A DNA stretch of 33,750 nt from Setomelanomma holmii (GCA_010015745.1 ML978355.1:1-33750), one strand, 5' to 3'. Positions 1 through 11,202 are shown, numbered from the stretch's first letter. A program made the numbers and translations. The notes: a model not told the origin generated them from the sequence alone.

Positions 1-64
1 TGCCATGGTCGTTGAGAAATATAGTGTTGAAGATGGGTGCAAATTTTGAAGTTTGCGGGCCGTG

Positions 65-112
65 CGGGCGCTCGGTGGGGGCGGGCGCTCGGTGGGGGCG
101 GGCGCTCGGTGG
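65..112. repeat. 17-bp GC-rich tandem repeat, about three copies
   Basis: Three head-to-tail copies of a 17-bp unit, CGGGCGCTCGGTGGGGG, start at 65, 82 and 99; the last copy diverges at its 3' end. The array lies about 200 bp upstream of the AROM start codon. It may be a promoter-proximal minisatellite or a cluster of binding sites. No function can be read from the sequence. Confidence 0.9.
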
Positions 113-310
113 TGGCTTACGTTATTGAGAGCAGATGGAACCCCCACAAGAGTCACAACACCCACACAAAACCCTTTGCCAATTCACTCTCACATGATGC
201 GCTGAGGTCATCTTTCTATATATTAATCGCCTTTAGCTGTCGTTTCTACACTTCCTAAAATTTGCAATTGGACGCAAACTAACTATCTCGTGGGACAGTC
301 ATAGCCCACC
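113..310 (+). promoter_or_regulatory. AROM upstream region with CPC1/Gcn4-like core and TATA-like stretch
   Basis: GAGTCA at 150-155 is the reverse complement of TGACTC, the core bound by the cross-pathway-control activator (Gcn4/CPC1/CpcA), which is known to regulate aromatic amino-acid genes in fungi. A TATATATT stretch lies at 217-224, about 90 bp before the ATG. The start context is CCCACCATGG, a strong fungal start. The sites are seen in the sequence; their use as the aro1 promoter is inferred. Confidence 0.5.
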
Positions 311-3300
311 ATGGCAACCAACAGGGTCAAGGGAGAGCCTACCAAGGTCAAAATCTTGGGCAAAGACTCTATAGTAGTTGACTACGGGCTGTGGGAAAGC
401 TACATAGCAGAAGATCTTGTCAAGAACATTCCCTCATCGACCTACGTTCTCATCTCTGACACAAACATCGGCCCACTCTACATTCCCACCTTCGAACGCT
501 CCTTCGCCGCCGCTGTTTCCGCGATCGCCGCTCCTCCGCGACTCCTCACATATACAATCCCACCCGGCGAGACGTCAAAGTCACGAACCACAAAAAACAC
601 GGTGGAGGATTGGCTTCTGTCGCAAGGATGCACGCGGGACACAATCATAATAGCGCTCGGTGGTGGGGTCATCGGAGACATGATCGGATACGTTGCTGCT
701 ACCTACATGCGCGGCATCAAGTTCGTGAACGTGCCTACCACACTCCTTGCCATGGTCGACTCGAGTATAGGCGGCAAGACGGCCATTGACGTGCCTGCAG
801 GCAAAAACCTGGTAGGCGCATTCTGGCAGCCGGAGCGGATATACATCGACTTGCAGTTTCTGGCGTCTCTGCCAAAGCGCGAGATCATCAATGGTATGGC
901 TGAGGTAGTGAAGACGGCTGCGATCTGGGATGAAGAGGAATTCACAGCACTGGAGGGCAATGCGGACACCATATTGGCAGCGATCGATCAGAAGGCCACA
1001 GATGGACGCAGGGACTTCGACCGCATAGCCAGCATCCTCAAGCGGATAGTGCTGGGCTCTGTGCGCGTCAAGGCTGAGGTCGTATCTGCGGACGAGCGCG
1101 AAGGCGGACTGCGCAACCTACTGAACTTCGGACATTCCATCGGTCACGCGTTCGAAGCGATTCTCACACCACAAATTCTGCACGGAGAGTGCGTTGCCAT
1201 CGGCATGGTGAAGGAAGCTGAGCTGGCGCGATATCTGGGCGTGTTGGATCCTTCAGCAGTCGCACGACTCTCAAAGTGCATTGCTAGCTACGGTCTACCA
1301 ACGTCACTCTCAGACAAGACGGTACGGAGACGGTCGGCGAATAAGCGCTGCCCGGTCGATGAGCTCATCAAGATCATGGCGGTGGACAAGAAAAATGCAG
1401 GTTCAATCAAGAAAATTGTGCTGTTGTCCGGCATTGGCAGGACGTATGAGAAGAAGGCCAGCTCGGTCGCGGACCGCGATATCAAGATCATACTGTCTCC
1501 GAGCATTTCGGTACATCCCGGCGTTCCAGAAGACTTGAATGTAACATGCACACCTCCGGGCTCGAAGAGCATCTCCAACCGGGTGCTCGTTCTCGCAGCG
1601 CTTGGAACGGGCTCGTGCCGCATCACCAACCTCTTGCACTCGGACGACACACAAGTTATGTTGGATGCGCTCGCAAAGATGCAGGGTGCCAGCTTCTCCT
1701 GGCAAAACGACGGCAAGGAACTTGTAGTCACTGGCAACGGCGGCCAACTCAAAGCCACAAGCAACGAGCTGTATCTTGGAAACGCTGGCACAGCTGCACG
1801 TTTCTTGACATCGGTGACCGCGCTGTGTCAACCACAGGACGGAATAACCTCGACCGTCGTCACCGGCAACGCTCGCATGAAAGAGAGGCCGATTGGTCCG
1901 CTGGTCAAGTCGCTTCGCACCATGGGCATCGACGTTGACTATCAAGAAAGGGAAGGTGGCCTACCGCTACGCGTCTCAGCCTGCAGTGGCTTCGGCTCCG
2001 ACAGCTTCACTGGCGAGATTGAGCTGACCGCAAACGTTTCGTCGCAGTATGTGTCATCGATTCTTCTCAGCGCACCGTATTCCAAGAAGCCAGTCACTCT
2101 CCGACTGGTTGGTGGCAAGGTCATCTCACAGCCATACATTGACATGACCATGGCCATGATGGCATCCTTCGGTGTACAGGTCGAGCGAGATCAGAGTGAC
2201 CCCAACACTTATCACATCCCCAACAAGCCTTACACCAACCCGTCGGAGTATGTTGTAGAGAGCGATGCCAGCTCGGCAACCTATCCGCTCGCGATCGCTG
2301 CCATCACAGGCACGACATGCACAGTACCAAACATTGGGTCGAGTTCACTGCAAGGAGATGCTCGTTTTGCCATTGAGGTTTTGAGACCGATGGGCTGTAA
2401 AGTTGAGCAGAGTAAAACCTCGACCACAGTCACAGGGCCGCCGCGTGGAGAACTCAAGGCTGTCAAAGAGATCGACATGGAGCCCATGACCGACGCGTTC
2501 TTGACCGCATCCGTACTTGCTGCTGTGTGCTCGTCAAATGGCACGTCGACGACAACGCGCATCTATGGCATCGCGAATCAGCGTGTCAAAGAGTGCAACC
2601 GCATCCAGGCCATGGAAGATGAGCTTGCCAAGTTCGGTATCACTTGCAGGCAATTTAACGACGGCATTGAGGTCGACGGGCGAGCGTATCAGCTCGGAGC
2701 TCCTCAAGTCGGCATCCATTGCTACGATGATCATCGCGTGGCCATGAGCTTCGGCGTATTGGCTCTAGTTGCTCCAGATTCTGTGCTTATCCTCGAGAAG
2801 GATTGTACTGGCAAGACATGGCCCGGCTTCTGGGACATCTTGAACCAACAATTCAGGGCTGAGCTAAGTGGCATCGAGCTGCCAGAGCACGCTACCAGCA
2901 ACAAGGTCGTTTCCAAGAGTCAGAAAAAGTCCATCTTCATCATCGGAATGAGAGGCGCAGGCAAAACCACGGCTGGCGGCTGGGCCGCGCGTGCTCTAGG
3001 CTGGCCGTTGATTGATCTCGACACCGCGCTGGAAGAACACCTCAGCATGACCATCCCAGACATCATCAAAACCAGTGGCTGGGATGGCTTCCGCAAAGCA
3101 GAACTAGAACTGCTGCAAAGAACCATGAAAGAGAAGCCCACGGGCTACATCTTTGCTTCTGGCGGTGGCATCGTTGAGACACCAGAAGCACGAACCATGT
3201 TCATCGACTACCAGAAGAGCGGCGGGATCGTGCTTTTAGTCTCGCGGGACATCAACAAGGTCGTGGAATTTCTGCAGATTGACAAGACGCGACCTGCATA

Positions 3301-5129
3301 CGTCGAAGATATGATGGGTGTGTGGCTACGGCGAAAGCCATGGTACGTGGAATGCAGTAATTACCGCTTCCACAGCCAAGCAACTGGCTCAAAGGCACTT
3401 GCACATACGCAGACAGAGATTGCACGTTTCCTGAACATCATTACTGGCAAAACATCAGCGCTAAAGAACATCCGGAAGAAGAAGCACTCCTTCTTCGTTT
3501 GCCTATCTGCTCCCAACTTGCAGCCGTGCATAGCGGACCTACCAGAAATCGTCATCGGCGCCGACGCCGTTGAGCTCAGAGTAGATCTACTCGAAGATCC
3601 CGAAGGCTCTGAGGGCCTACCTGGGCCAGAGTTTGTGATCGAACAATTGACAATACTACGGAACGTTGTCACATTACCCGTCATCTTCACGTTGCGGACA
3701 AAGGCTCAGGGTGGCAAGTTCCCCGATCGAGCGTACGATGAGGCCCGGGCACTGTATCAAACTGCAATACGGCTGGGATGTGAGTTCGTTGATCTCGAGA
3801 TGACGATGCCCGAAGACATTTTGCACGAAGTCCATGACACTCGTGGTTTTTCAGAGATCATCGCAAGTCACCACGACCCAAAGGGCGAATTGAGCTGGAG
3901 AGACGGATCTTGGATGAAGTACTACAACCGCGCATTGCAGTATGGTACTGTCATCAAGCTCGTGGGCGTTGCGAAGTCGTTGCAGGACAATTTCGCGCTG
4001 GCGGAGTTCAAGACCTGGGCTGAGTCTGCGCATCCAATACCACTCATTGCAATCAACATGGGCGAACACGGAAAGCTGAGTCGAATTCTCAATGGCTTCA
4101 TGACACCGGTCTCGCATCTTCTTTTGCCGTCTGCAACCGCCCCTGGCCAGCTCTCAGCGGCAGAGATCCGACGGGGATTGTCACTCATGGGTGAAATACC
4201 ATCAAAGAAGTTCTGCATCTTCGGTTCCCCTGTCTCGCAAAGCCCTAGCCCCCGTCTACATAACCGCTTGTTCCGCGAGACGGGACTACCACATGTATAC
4301 AGTCTACACGAGACGACCGACGCAAGCTCAATCGAAAGCGTGATCCGCGCCCCAGATTTTGGCGGCGCAAGCGTAACCATTCCGCTGAAGCAAGACGTAC
4401 GCCCCTTCATCGACGGAGTTGGCCCAGAAGTCGAAGCCATTGGCGCCCTCAACACAATCGTGCCCGAGACCGCCATCGACGAGACGACCGGCAAAGAAGT
4501 AACTCGCCTCATCGGCCGCAACACAGACTACCTCGGTATGATCCTGATCCTACGCAACGCAGGCGCCCACGGCGTCGGCTCCGGCCTCGTCGTCGGCGGT
4601 GGCGGCACAAGCCGCGCAGCCATCTATGCGCTCAAGGAAATGGGCTACGGCCCCATCTACCTGCTCGGCCGCAACCAGGCCAAGATCGACGCGCTCAAGT
4701 CCGACTTCCCTGCCTCGTACAACCTGCGCGTTATCACCGCGCCCTCAGATGTCGCGCATCTCGAATCCATTCCCACCGTCGCGATTGGCACGATTCCCGC
4801 GGACCAGCCTATTGCGACGAATATTCGCGAGACGCTGTGCGAGATGTTTGACATGGCGAAGGGCGTCAAGACGGAAAGGGGAGAGGAGAGGATTCTCTTG
4901 GAAATGGCTTATAAGCCACCTGTTACGGCGCTTATTCAGCTGGCGCAGGATGCGGGCTGGAAGACGGTGAATGGGCTCGAGGTGTTGGTGGGTCAGGGGG
5001 TGCATCAGTTTGAGTATTGGACGGGGGTGAAGCCGCTTTATGAGGTGGCTAGGGTAAGTCTGGTTATACCGAGATAGATGTGTGTGGAATGGTGCTAACT
5101 TGCTGTAGGATGTTGTAATGAATGGTTGA
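311..5129 (+). CDS. aro1: Pentafunctional AROM polypeptide (shikimate pathway)
   Basis: This cytosolic polypeptide carries out steps two to six of the shikimate pathway, from DAHP to EPSP. Domains in order: 3-dehydroquinate synthase (about 1-390, GGGVIGD near 117); EPSP synthase (about 405-845, PPGSKSISNR near 415, GNAGTAARF, ERPIGPLV); shikimate kinase (about 872-1050, P-loop GMRGAGKTT near 878); type I 3-dehydroquinase (about 1060-1285, catalytic His in ASHHDPKGE near 1186, Schiff-base Lys in VIKLVGVAKS near 1214); shikimate dehydrogenase (about 1300-1587, SPSPRLHN, GASVTIPLK, NTDYLG, GGGGTSRAA near 1429). Exon 1 is 311-5053. A 55-nt intron, 5054-5108 (GTAAGT, GCTAAC, CTGTAG), precedes a seven-codon exon ending DVVMNG. 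The product is 1587 aa, the normal AROM size. All catalytic motifs checked are intact. Confidence 0.98.
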
Positions 5130-5399
5130 GTACTGGTTGAAAGGGATGTCGCTCGACGAATGAAGCGTGTGAGTGTGCATATATTTTCGACACGGACGCG
5201 GTGTCTTGCATTTGTTAGACAAAAGCTCAGCCATGCATGTTCAGTAGAATCAAAAGTGTCTTACCCGCCATACTCCTATCGCCATATCTTTCTTCATCCT
5301 CCTTGTCCCCTTGCAAACCCCTTCACCTACTTAGACGTTCAGTCCTCTCCAATTGCACGCTTAACCCTATTCCTCCTATCCCTCTTCGTCTTACAAACC

Positions 5400-5895
5400 A
5401 TGTCACCCCTTTCCTCCTCACCCAACACCAAAATCGATACCAATGTCGGCGCTCAAGCATCCCCAGCATCGGATACTAGCACTCCTTCATCCCATACACT
5501 AGGTCGATCAGATGTTGGTAGTCCATCGCCGGTAGCGTCGTCACGCACATATCGGCCAATCAGAAACCAACAGTCCGTCATCAACGGCTTCATTACATAC
5601 GCTTGGCCGCTCAGAGCTCAGTGACTCTTCATCTACATCATCTGCTGGCTCGACGCGTACGAATGGTCGCGGTGAAACTGAAGATGGAAGTGCACTGTCG
5701 TCGGACACGATACCCTATGGGAGTATGGATGAGGAGGCAGAGGCTAAGGTGGGAAGCAAGGGTGGCCCTGGTAGTGATAAAGTAGGAGACGAGGCGGGCG
5801 GCGAAGAGAAGGAGCAGAATGAGGATAACGACGATGACAGTGATGAGGAGGGATATTTATTTGCGCACAGTCATAGGGATGGAAGCCGGAGATGA
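5400..5895 (+). CDS. Small Ser-rich protein with acidic C-terminus (two exons, hypothetical)
   Basis: I do not recognise the family. The ATG at 5400 has a good context (AAACCATGTC) after a pyrimidine-rich leader. The first frame is Ser/Pro/Thr-rich and closes at 5624. A second frame, open after 5534 and ending at 5895, encodes a Ser-rich stretch and then an acidic tail (EDNDDDSDEEGYLF). An intron of 46 nt at 5518-5563 (GTAGTC to ATCAG) joins them and gives 149 aa. The donor is weak; 5532-5616 is an alternative. Both frames encode the same peptide, S-x-HTLGRS-D/E, at 5487-5511 and 5590-5614, mostly with different synonymous codons, so both look like real coding sequence. It lies between AROM (+) and a convergent neighbour ending at 6108. 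Possibly a disordered nuclear or regulatory protein, but that is inference. Confidence 0.5.
5487..5614 (+). repeat. Pair of 25-bp imperfect direct repeats encoding HTLGRS
   Basis: The repeats lie at 5487-5511 and 5590-5614 and match at 19 of 25 positions. They sit in different frames, yet each encodes Ser-x-His-Thr-Leu-Gly-Arg-Ser plus an acidic residue. Several differences are synonymous (CTA/CTT, GGT/GGC, CGA/CGC). This is the main support for splicing between the two frames. Confidence 0.7.
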
Positions 5896-6107
5896 CGACA
5901 ACAAGTAACACTTGAAATACGCAGGCACAGATTAGGCTAATTATGGGCCTTGTACATGTCATCCCTGCATCAGTCATATGCTAACGTCCTTCAATATCTC
6001 CATTCGCACCTTTCTCCCATCTCCCTCTTTGTTCCACTCATCCTCTCTTCTTCTTATTCTTCTTCCACCTCTCCTCTACCTCACCTCACCGCCCCGAACC
6101 CCTTACT

Positions 6108-9020
6108 TTACCTCCGTCGTTGTTTCAGCTCATCCTGTTTCCTGGCACCAACCAAATCCAGCACCCTATTTCCACCCGGTGTATACTCCCTCCCACTACT
6201 AATGTCCTCCTCAATCTTTGCATCAATCGCGCGATCCAAGCTACTTTCAATCTCTTTACTCGGTGTGCGGGAGGCGTTTGGATCGGGTTGTTTTGGTGTG
6301 CGCTGGGCTGGGGTACGTGGGGCTTGATGACGGACCCGGGCCAAAACTGGGTTTGCTGGTTTTGATTCAGGCGTTGAGGTGAATATCGAAGGTTTAGGTT
6401 TGGACTTCTTGGATGTCGGCGTCCCCATCGCTTTCTTCGATGCCGTCCGGATTGGCGTACATCCCTTCTCCTCCACAACCTTCTTACTCAGCCGACTTTG
6501 TCCGTCCTTCTCTGGCGACGCTGCACCAATCTTCATCGGCGAGCCTTTAGGCGTATAACTCTCCCCCTCTACATCCTTCACTTCCAAGCTCTTACTCGGC
6601 GTGCCTTTCTCGTCCTCCCACATCTTCATCCTCTCTTTCTCTACTTCCACAGCCGCACGTTTCCGATCTTCGCTGTGCCATTCCGCAACACGATCTGCAA
6701 TCTCCGAAGCGCCTGCGAATTTCTTCTCGCGGGGACGAGCGTCGGTGCAGGGATCGAATGGCGGCTTGGATGAGCGAATCCTAGCTGTGGTAGTCTTGCA
6801 GATCGACGGAGATGGTTTTGTAGCAGATGAAGGTGCGTCGAAAATGGATGTTCTCGGACCTCGTGGTATGCTACCACCAACAGGTATACGTTTTGGGAAG
6901 GCTGGTGTAGCTGTAGGCTTCGTGCGTGCTGGTGTTGGTGTTTGGCGTGATGGAGCCGGGCTTTCGGGTCTGCTTGCGTCTTTTATTTGGCGGCGTGACA
7001 TTGCTTTCGCCTTCATCTGGCTGGACTTCGTCCTCTGGTCAGAGTTGTTTCCCGCTTGCTCCAGCTTAGCGGCTTCGACTTCCCACACGTTCATATCCTT
7101 CTTTTTTACAGCGTCCAGTCTCTCTTGCCGCTCCTGCGCCGGCGTCTTGCCCGCATATGGCCACTTCAACCTACATCCTGCCGCGGGCATGGCATTTTGG
7201 TCTCTCACGTCAAGTAGCATACTAGCACGCACAACGTTCATCGAAGATGCGGTCGAAACAGTCGAAGTAACTGAAGTAGTTCGCGACAGTGTTCGCCTCG
7301 ACTTGCTCGCCGCAGGATCCCGTGACACCGAGTCAAGCAGCGAGCTGGCCATGGCTGGTATTTCGAAAGTGTTCTGCCGGCCGGAGAAGGAGTATTCGAA
7401 GCCAAAAGAGTGGCGCATGGAGGCTTCCATTGTGGTCATGTCTCTGCGCATTGCGAGGAAAACCATGGGGTCGGTCCCAGCTCGCCGGGGGGTCTGTCTT
7501 ATGGCGGGTTTGGATTGTGAGGATACAGGTGTGGTGTCTTGCCGGTCCACTGGCTTCTTGGGGCCCGTGGGCGAGTTTCCTGGCTTTGGCACTAAATCTG
7601 TGACTGGAGCTGCGACTGGTGGTGGGAAAAGTAACGGTGGATACTGTAGGATGTTCTCCTCGATTGTCAGTGGTAGAGTGACGACCGTATTCGAGGCGCT
7701 TTGTGGTGATGGTGACTGTTGGGGCAGATCATGCCTACGCCGCTCCTCGATCCGTACCGGAAGAGCTACACTGAGCTGCTGACCGGCATCCACCGAAGAT
7801 ACTGGCTCCGAGGTCATAGGCGAGGCTACTTTCTCAAAACCTTCAGCACCATCACCCTCTTTCCTCAATGCAGCTGAGTTCATACGCTCAGCAGCCCTCC
7901 TCAACGGCGTCGGCGGCGCAGACTTCTCCCCCTCTTTACGAGGCTTCGAAACCAATCCCTTTAGTCCCGCCATCATGTCTCCAATATCAAATGAGGACTC
8001 CCTCGATGGCTTAGTGCGCTGTGCATCCTTCGCGTTCGCATCGAGCTGAAATGTCGATGTGTCGGATGTGGCAGGCACGTCTTCGCTAAGCGCAGCTTCC
8101 TCCTTCATGGAGGTGTTGACACTTTCAGACGGTACGTTGAGTATCGGTGTCGGTGTCAGAAAGTCATCTTTCTCGTATCGAGATGGCATTTCAGCGCTCT
8201 TCGTCGGCAATTCCGTACCGGCTCCCATTGCTTTTCCAACATCCAGTCCTGCTGCATCGCGCAGCGGAGTCCCAGACAGTCCATTCGCAGGTGTCGACAT
8301 CCTCGGCGTATGAGTCCGCAGGTGAAACCCACCCATCTTGGGCGGTAACGTGCCATCAGTCATTGCACGTGTAGTCGGGTCTGGCGTTGCGACCTTTCGC
8401 AAAGGCGTGCTGAAAGTCGGTTTGGCTAGGGTCGACTTCTTCAGGTTGTCGTTCGTTTTTGGCTTGGGTGGGCCATGTAAATCGCGATGTGTGGTCTTCG
8501 TAGGCGTTCCCGTATTTCTCACCAGAGGGTCGACCACTTGTTTCGATGGCGTCTTGCACGGACTAGGCGTCCGCACTCTCTCCCCTCCCTTTGCCGGCGT
8601 GCCACTCTTCTTCGGAGTGATCTTACTTATCGATAACTCGCAGCTAAAGTAGAATCCATTCTGTCCAACCTCCAGCTTCTGCTTCGTTGGGCTCTCCTTT
8701 CCTTTGCTCGGACTCCCCCTTCCCTTACCCGGACTCCCTTCCCTCGTACGGCTCAGCGATCGCGGCGGCGTGGCAGGCGACATATCGACTTCCTTCAGGA
8801 ATCTTCGATGCAATGGCGTGGACCTGTCCTCTTTTCTCGCTGCTGACTTCGGAGTTGACGGAGTTGATCGGTTGAGTGTTGCTTTCTTGACAGGTGAAGA
8901 CTGAGGCGTGACAACAGGATCTCTGTTTTCATCTGAGACCTCCAGGTCCTTCCCGCTATCGTCGGTCTTGGCACCCGTTTCCGTTCCTAGCACGGAGTCA
9001 TTAGTGAAAGCACACATCAT
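6108..9020 (-). CDS. SP/TP-rich basic protein, 970 aa, unknown function
   Basis: A single uninterrupted frame of 970 codons, low in complexity and rich in Ser, Thr, Pro and Lys. S/T-P motifs recur through most of the length (SPVKK, STPSTPK, TPPRS, SPGKG, SPSK, TPIRT, TPTSKK), many followed by basic residues as in CDK phosphorylation sites. RRFL near the N-terminus fits a minimal D-box. A more complex segment around residues 640-700 (RLKWPYAGKTPAQERQERL onward) could form a helix. I do not recognise a catalytic domain. The pattern resembles intrinsically disordered cell-cycle or cytoskeletal proteins; that is inference. It is transcribed away from the isocitrate dehydrogenase gene on the same strand and converges on the small acidic gene. 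The start could be further upstream if an intron was missed. Confidence 0.75.
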   Translation of the reverse strand: MMCAFTNDSVLGTETGAKTDDSGKDLEVSDENRDPVVTPQSSPVKKATLNRSTPSTPKSAARKEDRSTPLHRRFLKEVDMSPATPPRSLSRTREGSPGKGRGSPSKGKESPTKQKLEVGQNGFYFSCELSISKITPKKSGTPAKGGERVRTPSPCKTPSKQVVDPLVRNTGTPTKTTHRDLHGPPKPKTNDNLKKSTLAKPTFSTPLRKVATPDPTTRAMTDGTLPPKMGGFHLRTHTPRMSTPANGLSGTPLRDAAGLDVGKAMGAGTELPTKSAEMPSRYEKDDFLTPTPILNVPSESVNTSMKEEAALSEDVPATSDTSTFQLDANAKDAQRTKPSRESSFDIGDMMAGLKGLVSKPRKEGEKSAPPTPLRRAAERMNSAALRKEGDGAEGFEKVASPMTSEPVSSVDAGQQLSVALPVRIEERRRHDLPQQSPSPQSASNTVVTLPLTIEENILQYPPLLFPPPVAAPVTDLVPKPGNSPTGPKKPVDRQDTTPVSSQSKPAIRQTPRRAGTDPMVFLAMRRDMTTMEASMRHSFGFEYSFSGRQNTFEIPAMASSLLDSVSRDPAASKSRRTLSRTTSVTSTVSTASSMNVVRASMLLDVRDQNAMPAAGCRLKWPYAGKTPAQERQERLDAVKKKDMNVWEVEAAKLEQAGNNSDQRTKSSQMKAKAMSRRQIKDASRPESPAPSRQTPTPARTKPTATPAFPKRIPVGGSIPRGPRTSIFDAPSSATKPSPSICKTTTARIRSSKPPFDPCTDARPREKKFAGASEIADRVAEWHSEDRKRAAVEVEKERMKMWEDEKGTPSKSLEVKDVEGESYTPKGSPMKIGAASPEKDGQSRLSKKVVEEKGCTPIRTASKKAMGTPTSKKSKPKPSIFTSTPESKPANPVLARVRHQAPRTPAQRTPKQPDPNASRTPSKEIESSLDRAIDAKIEEDISSGREYTPGGNRVLDLVGARKQDELKQRRR

Positions 9021-9535
9021 GTGACGTCATCCGTTGATGCTGGCTGCGGCCCAGCTCGCGACCCTGTAGAAAAGCGATCGATAGTGACGAGAGAAATGAA
9101 CGACAGGACGAAATTCTCGCGAATTGTTTTGAGGCTGAGACTGTATGACAAACAAAACGTAGACCCACATGAGATGCATGATGCAGATGCCGTGAGACTT
9201 GGGAACATGCACGAGCATACTGGACACTGCGCGCAAGCAATCGACCAGTTCACGGGAAGGAAACATTGCGATGAGATTAAATCGAGAGAACGACGTGCCG
9301 CAAGAACCTGTTGAGCGTCAGGGTCCAAAACAAAAACAACACCGGGCACAAAATCCGATGTAACCCGAGCGTGGAAATGTAAGACATGGTTCAAGGATTC
9401 TCTTTATTCACAAGTAGACCCTGCATAAGACGTAAGCTAAGACTCGAACTCCATCTACATGCGCAAAGAAACTCCAATATCTACCAAGCATATTCAGAAT
9501 TTTATAATGCATGCACAGGTATTCACAACTCGCGC
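9021..9535. other. Intergenic, no gene seen
   Basis: A 515-bp stretch between the stop of isocitrate dehydrogenase and the start of the SP/TP-rich gene, both on the minus strand. It should hold the 3' end of the former and the promoter of the latter. Short frames here are unconvincing. Confidence 0.6.
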
Positions 9536-11202
9536 TTATAGCTTCTCCTTCAAGCTAGCCTTCAACCTCCGCTCGACAGCATCGAGATACTCATTCGTGG
9601 TAACCCATGCTTCTCGGTCCTTCCTTCCGCATGCGAGTGCAAGATCCTTCGTCATGATGCCGTCGTCGTTCACGGTGTCGACGCATGCCTTCTCGAGTTG
9701 CTCGGCAAAGACAACGAGCTCGGGTGTGTTGTCGAGCTCGCCACGCTTGACGAGACCCTGTGTCCAGGCGTAGATGGAGGCGATGGGGTTGGTGGAGGTC
9801 TCGCGACCCTTCTGGTGCTCGCGATAATGGCGTGTGACGGTACCGTGGGCAGCCTCAGCCTCGAATGTCTTGCCGTCAGGGGTGATGAGGACGGAGGTCA
9901 TGAGGCCGAGAGAGCCGAAACCTTGGGCAACGATGTCTGACTGGACGTCGCCGTCATAGTCTGGGATGGTTAGCAAGATAGCCAAGCAACAGGGAAGCAA
10001 TGCGTACTCTTCATGGCAATAATGTATCCACCCTCGCTCTTGATCATCTGGGCGACCATGTCGTCAATCAAGCGGTGCTCGTACCAGATGCCGAGAGCCT
10101 CAAAGTCCTTCTTGTACTGTGTGTCGTAGATGTCCTGGAAGACGTCCTTGAACTTTCCGTCGTATGCCTTCAGAATGGTGTTCTTGGTGGTCATGTACAG
10201 CGGCTCCTTCTTGTCTAGCGCAAGCTTGAACGAAGAGTGAGCGAATCCCTTGATTGACTCGGTGGTGTTGTACTGAGTCTGAGCGACACCGCCCTCGGCG
10301 GGGAAGTCGTAGACCTTTATGACCTCAGGCTTGCCGCCCTTGGGTGTGTATACCATCTCGAGCGTGCCCTCGCCGGGGATGACTCGGTCCTTTGCGCGGT
10401 ACTGGTCGCCAAAAGCGTGACGTCCAATGGTGATGGGCTTCTTCCAGCTCGGTACGAGGCGGGGAACTTTGGGAATGACGATGGGCGCGCGGAAGACGGT
10501 TCCTCCTCTAGGAATTGTTAGTATCCTAATCTCTACCATCTGCTAAGATGGCTCATACAGGTGATTGCGAATGGTGCCGTTGGGCGACAGCCACATCTTC
10601 TTGAGCTTGAACTCCTCCACACGCTGCTCATCTGGGGTGATGGTCGCGCACTTGACACCGACTGAGTACTTCTTGATGGCCTCGGCGGAATCGATGGTGA
10701 CCTGGTCGTTGGTCTCGTCACGGGATTCCAGGCCAAGGTCGTAGTACTTGAGGTCGATGTCGAGGTACGGGTGGATGAACTACCAGTATAAGTGTGCGCC
10801 TGGCGGTTCGCAACAGCCATTTCATACCTTGTCCTTGATGACCTGCCAGATGATCCTGGTCATCTCATCGCCGTCAAGCTCCACGACCGGGTTCTTGACC
10901 TTGATTTTCTTGATTCCCGTGGAGGACGCCATTCTGCGCTGACCAATATGTGTATAGAAAGCGGGTGTGGTGGTGGAGGGGCTGTTTGCAGTGGTTCGCC
11001 GAATGCTCGAGAGCTGTGCCGATCTCGCAGTAGTCTGAGAAGCTAGACACCGAGTCGCAAATGCGCAGGTCTGGCGGCGAGGCAGGCGGGCAATTGAAGT
11101 AGAGGTGCGGAAAGCAGCGGTGACAGAAGTGGCAGGCCTCATGGCGACGGATGAATGTTGAGACAGGTATAACCTCGGAGAAGCAGCCACGAGAATCGTC
11201 AC
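9536..11202 (-). CDS. idp1: NADP-dependent isocitrate dehydrogenase, mitochondrial
   Basis: It oxidatively decarboxylates isocitrate to 2-oxoglutarate and makes NADPH. Four exons on the minus strand: 11202-10828, 10779-10559, 10507-10008 and 9960-9536. The introns are 48, 51 and 47 nt, with GTATGA, GTATGA and GTACGC donors; the second has an ACTAAC branch. The total is 1521 nt, 506 aa. Family motifs follow in order: VELDGDEMTRIIWQ, FIHPYLDIDLKYYDLG, SPNGTIRNHLGGTVFR, GRHAFGDQYRA, NYDGDVQSDIVAQGFGSLG, AAHGTVTRHYR and NPIASIYAWTQGL. An Arg/Ser-rich leader of about 90 residues without acidic residues fits a mitochondrial presequence. In-frame Met codons at 21 and 91 (MASSTG) could give shorter forms, and fungi are known to make several localised forms from one idp gene. 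The C-terminus LKEKL is only weakly like a peroxisomal PTS1. Confidence 0.97.

Noticed and set aside
3922..4524. 200-codon antisense frame inside AROM
   Set aside because: The sense strand is an intact, conserved AROM domain; the antisense frame has no family signature.
6601..7782. Open frame of 393 codons on the plus strand
   Set aside because: It lies wholly antisense to the SP/TP-rich gene. Its composition mirrors that gene's codon bias and it has no domain.
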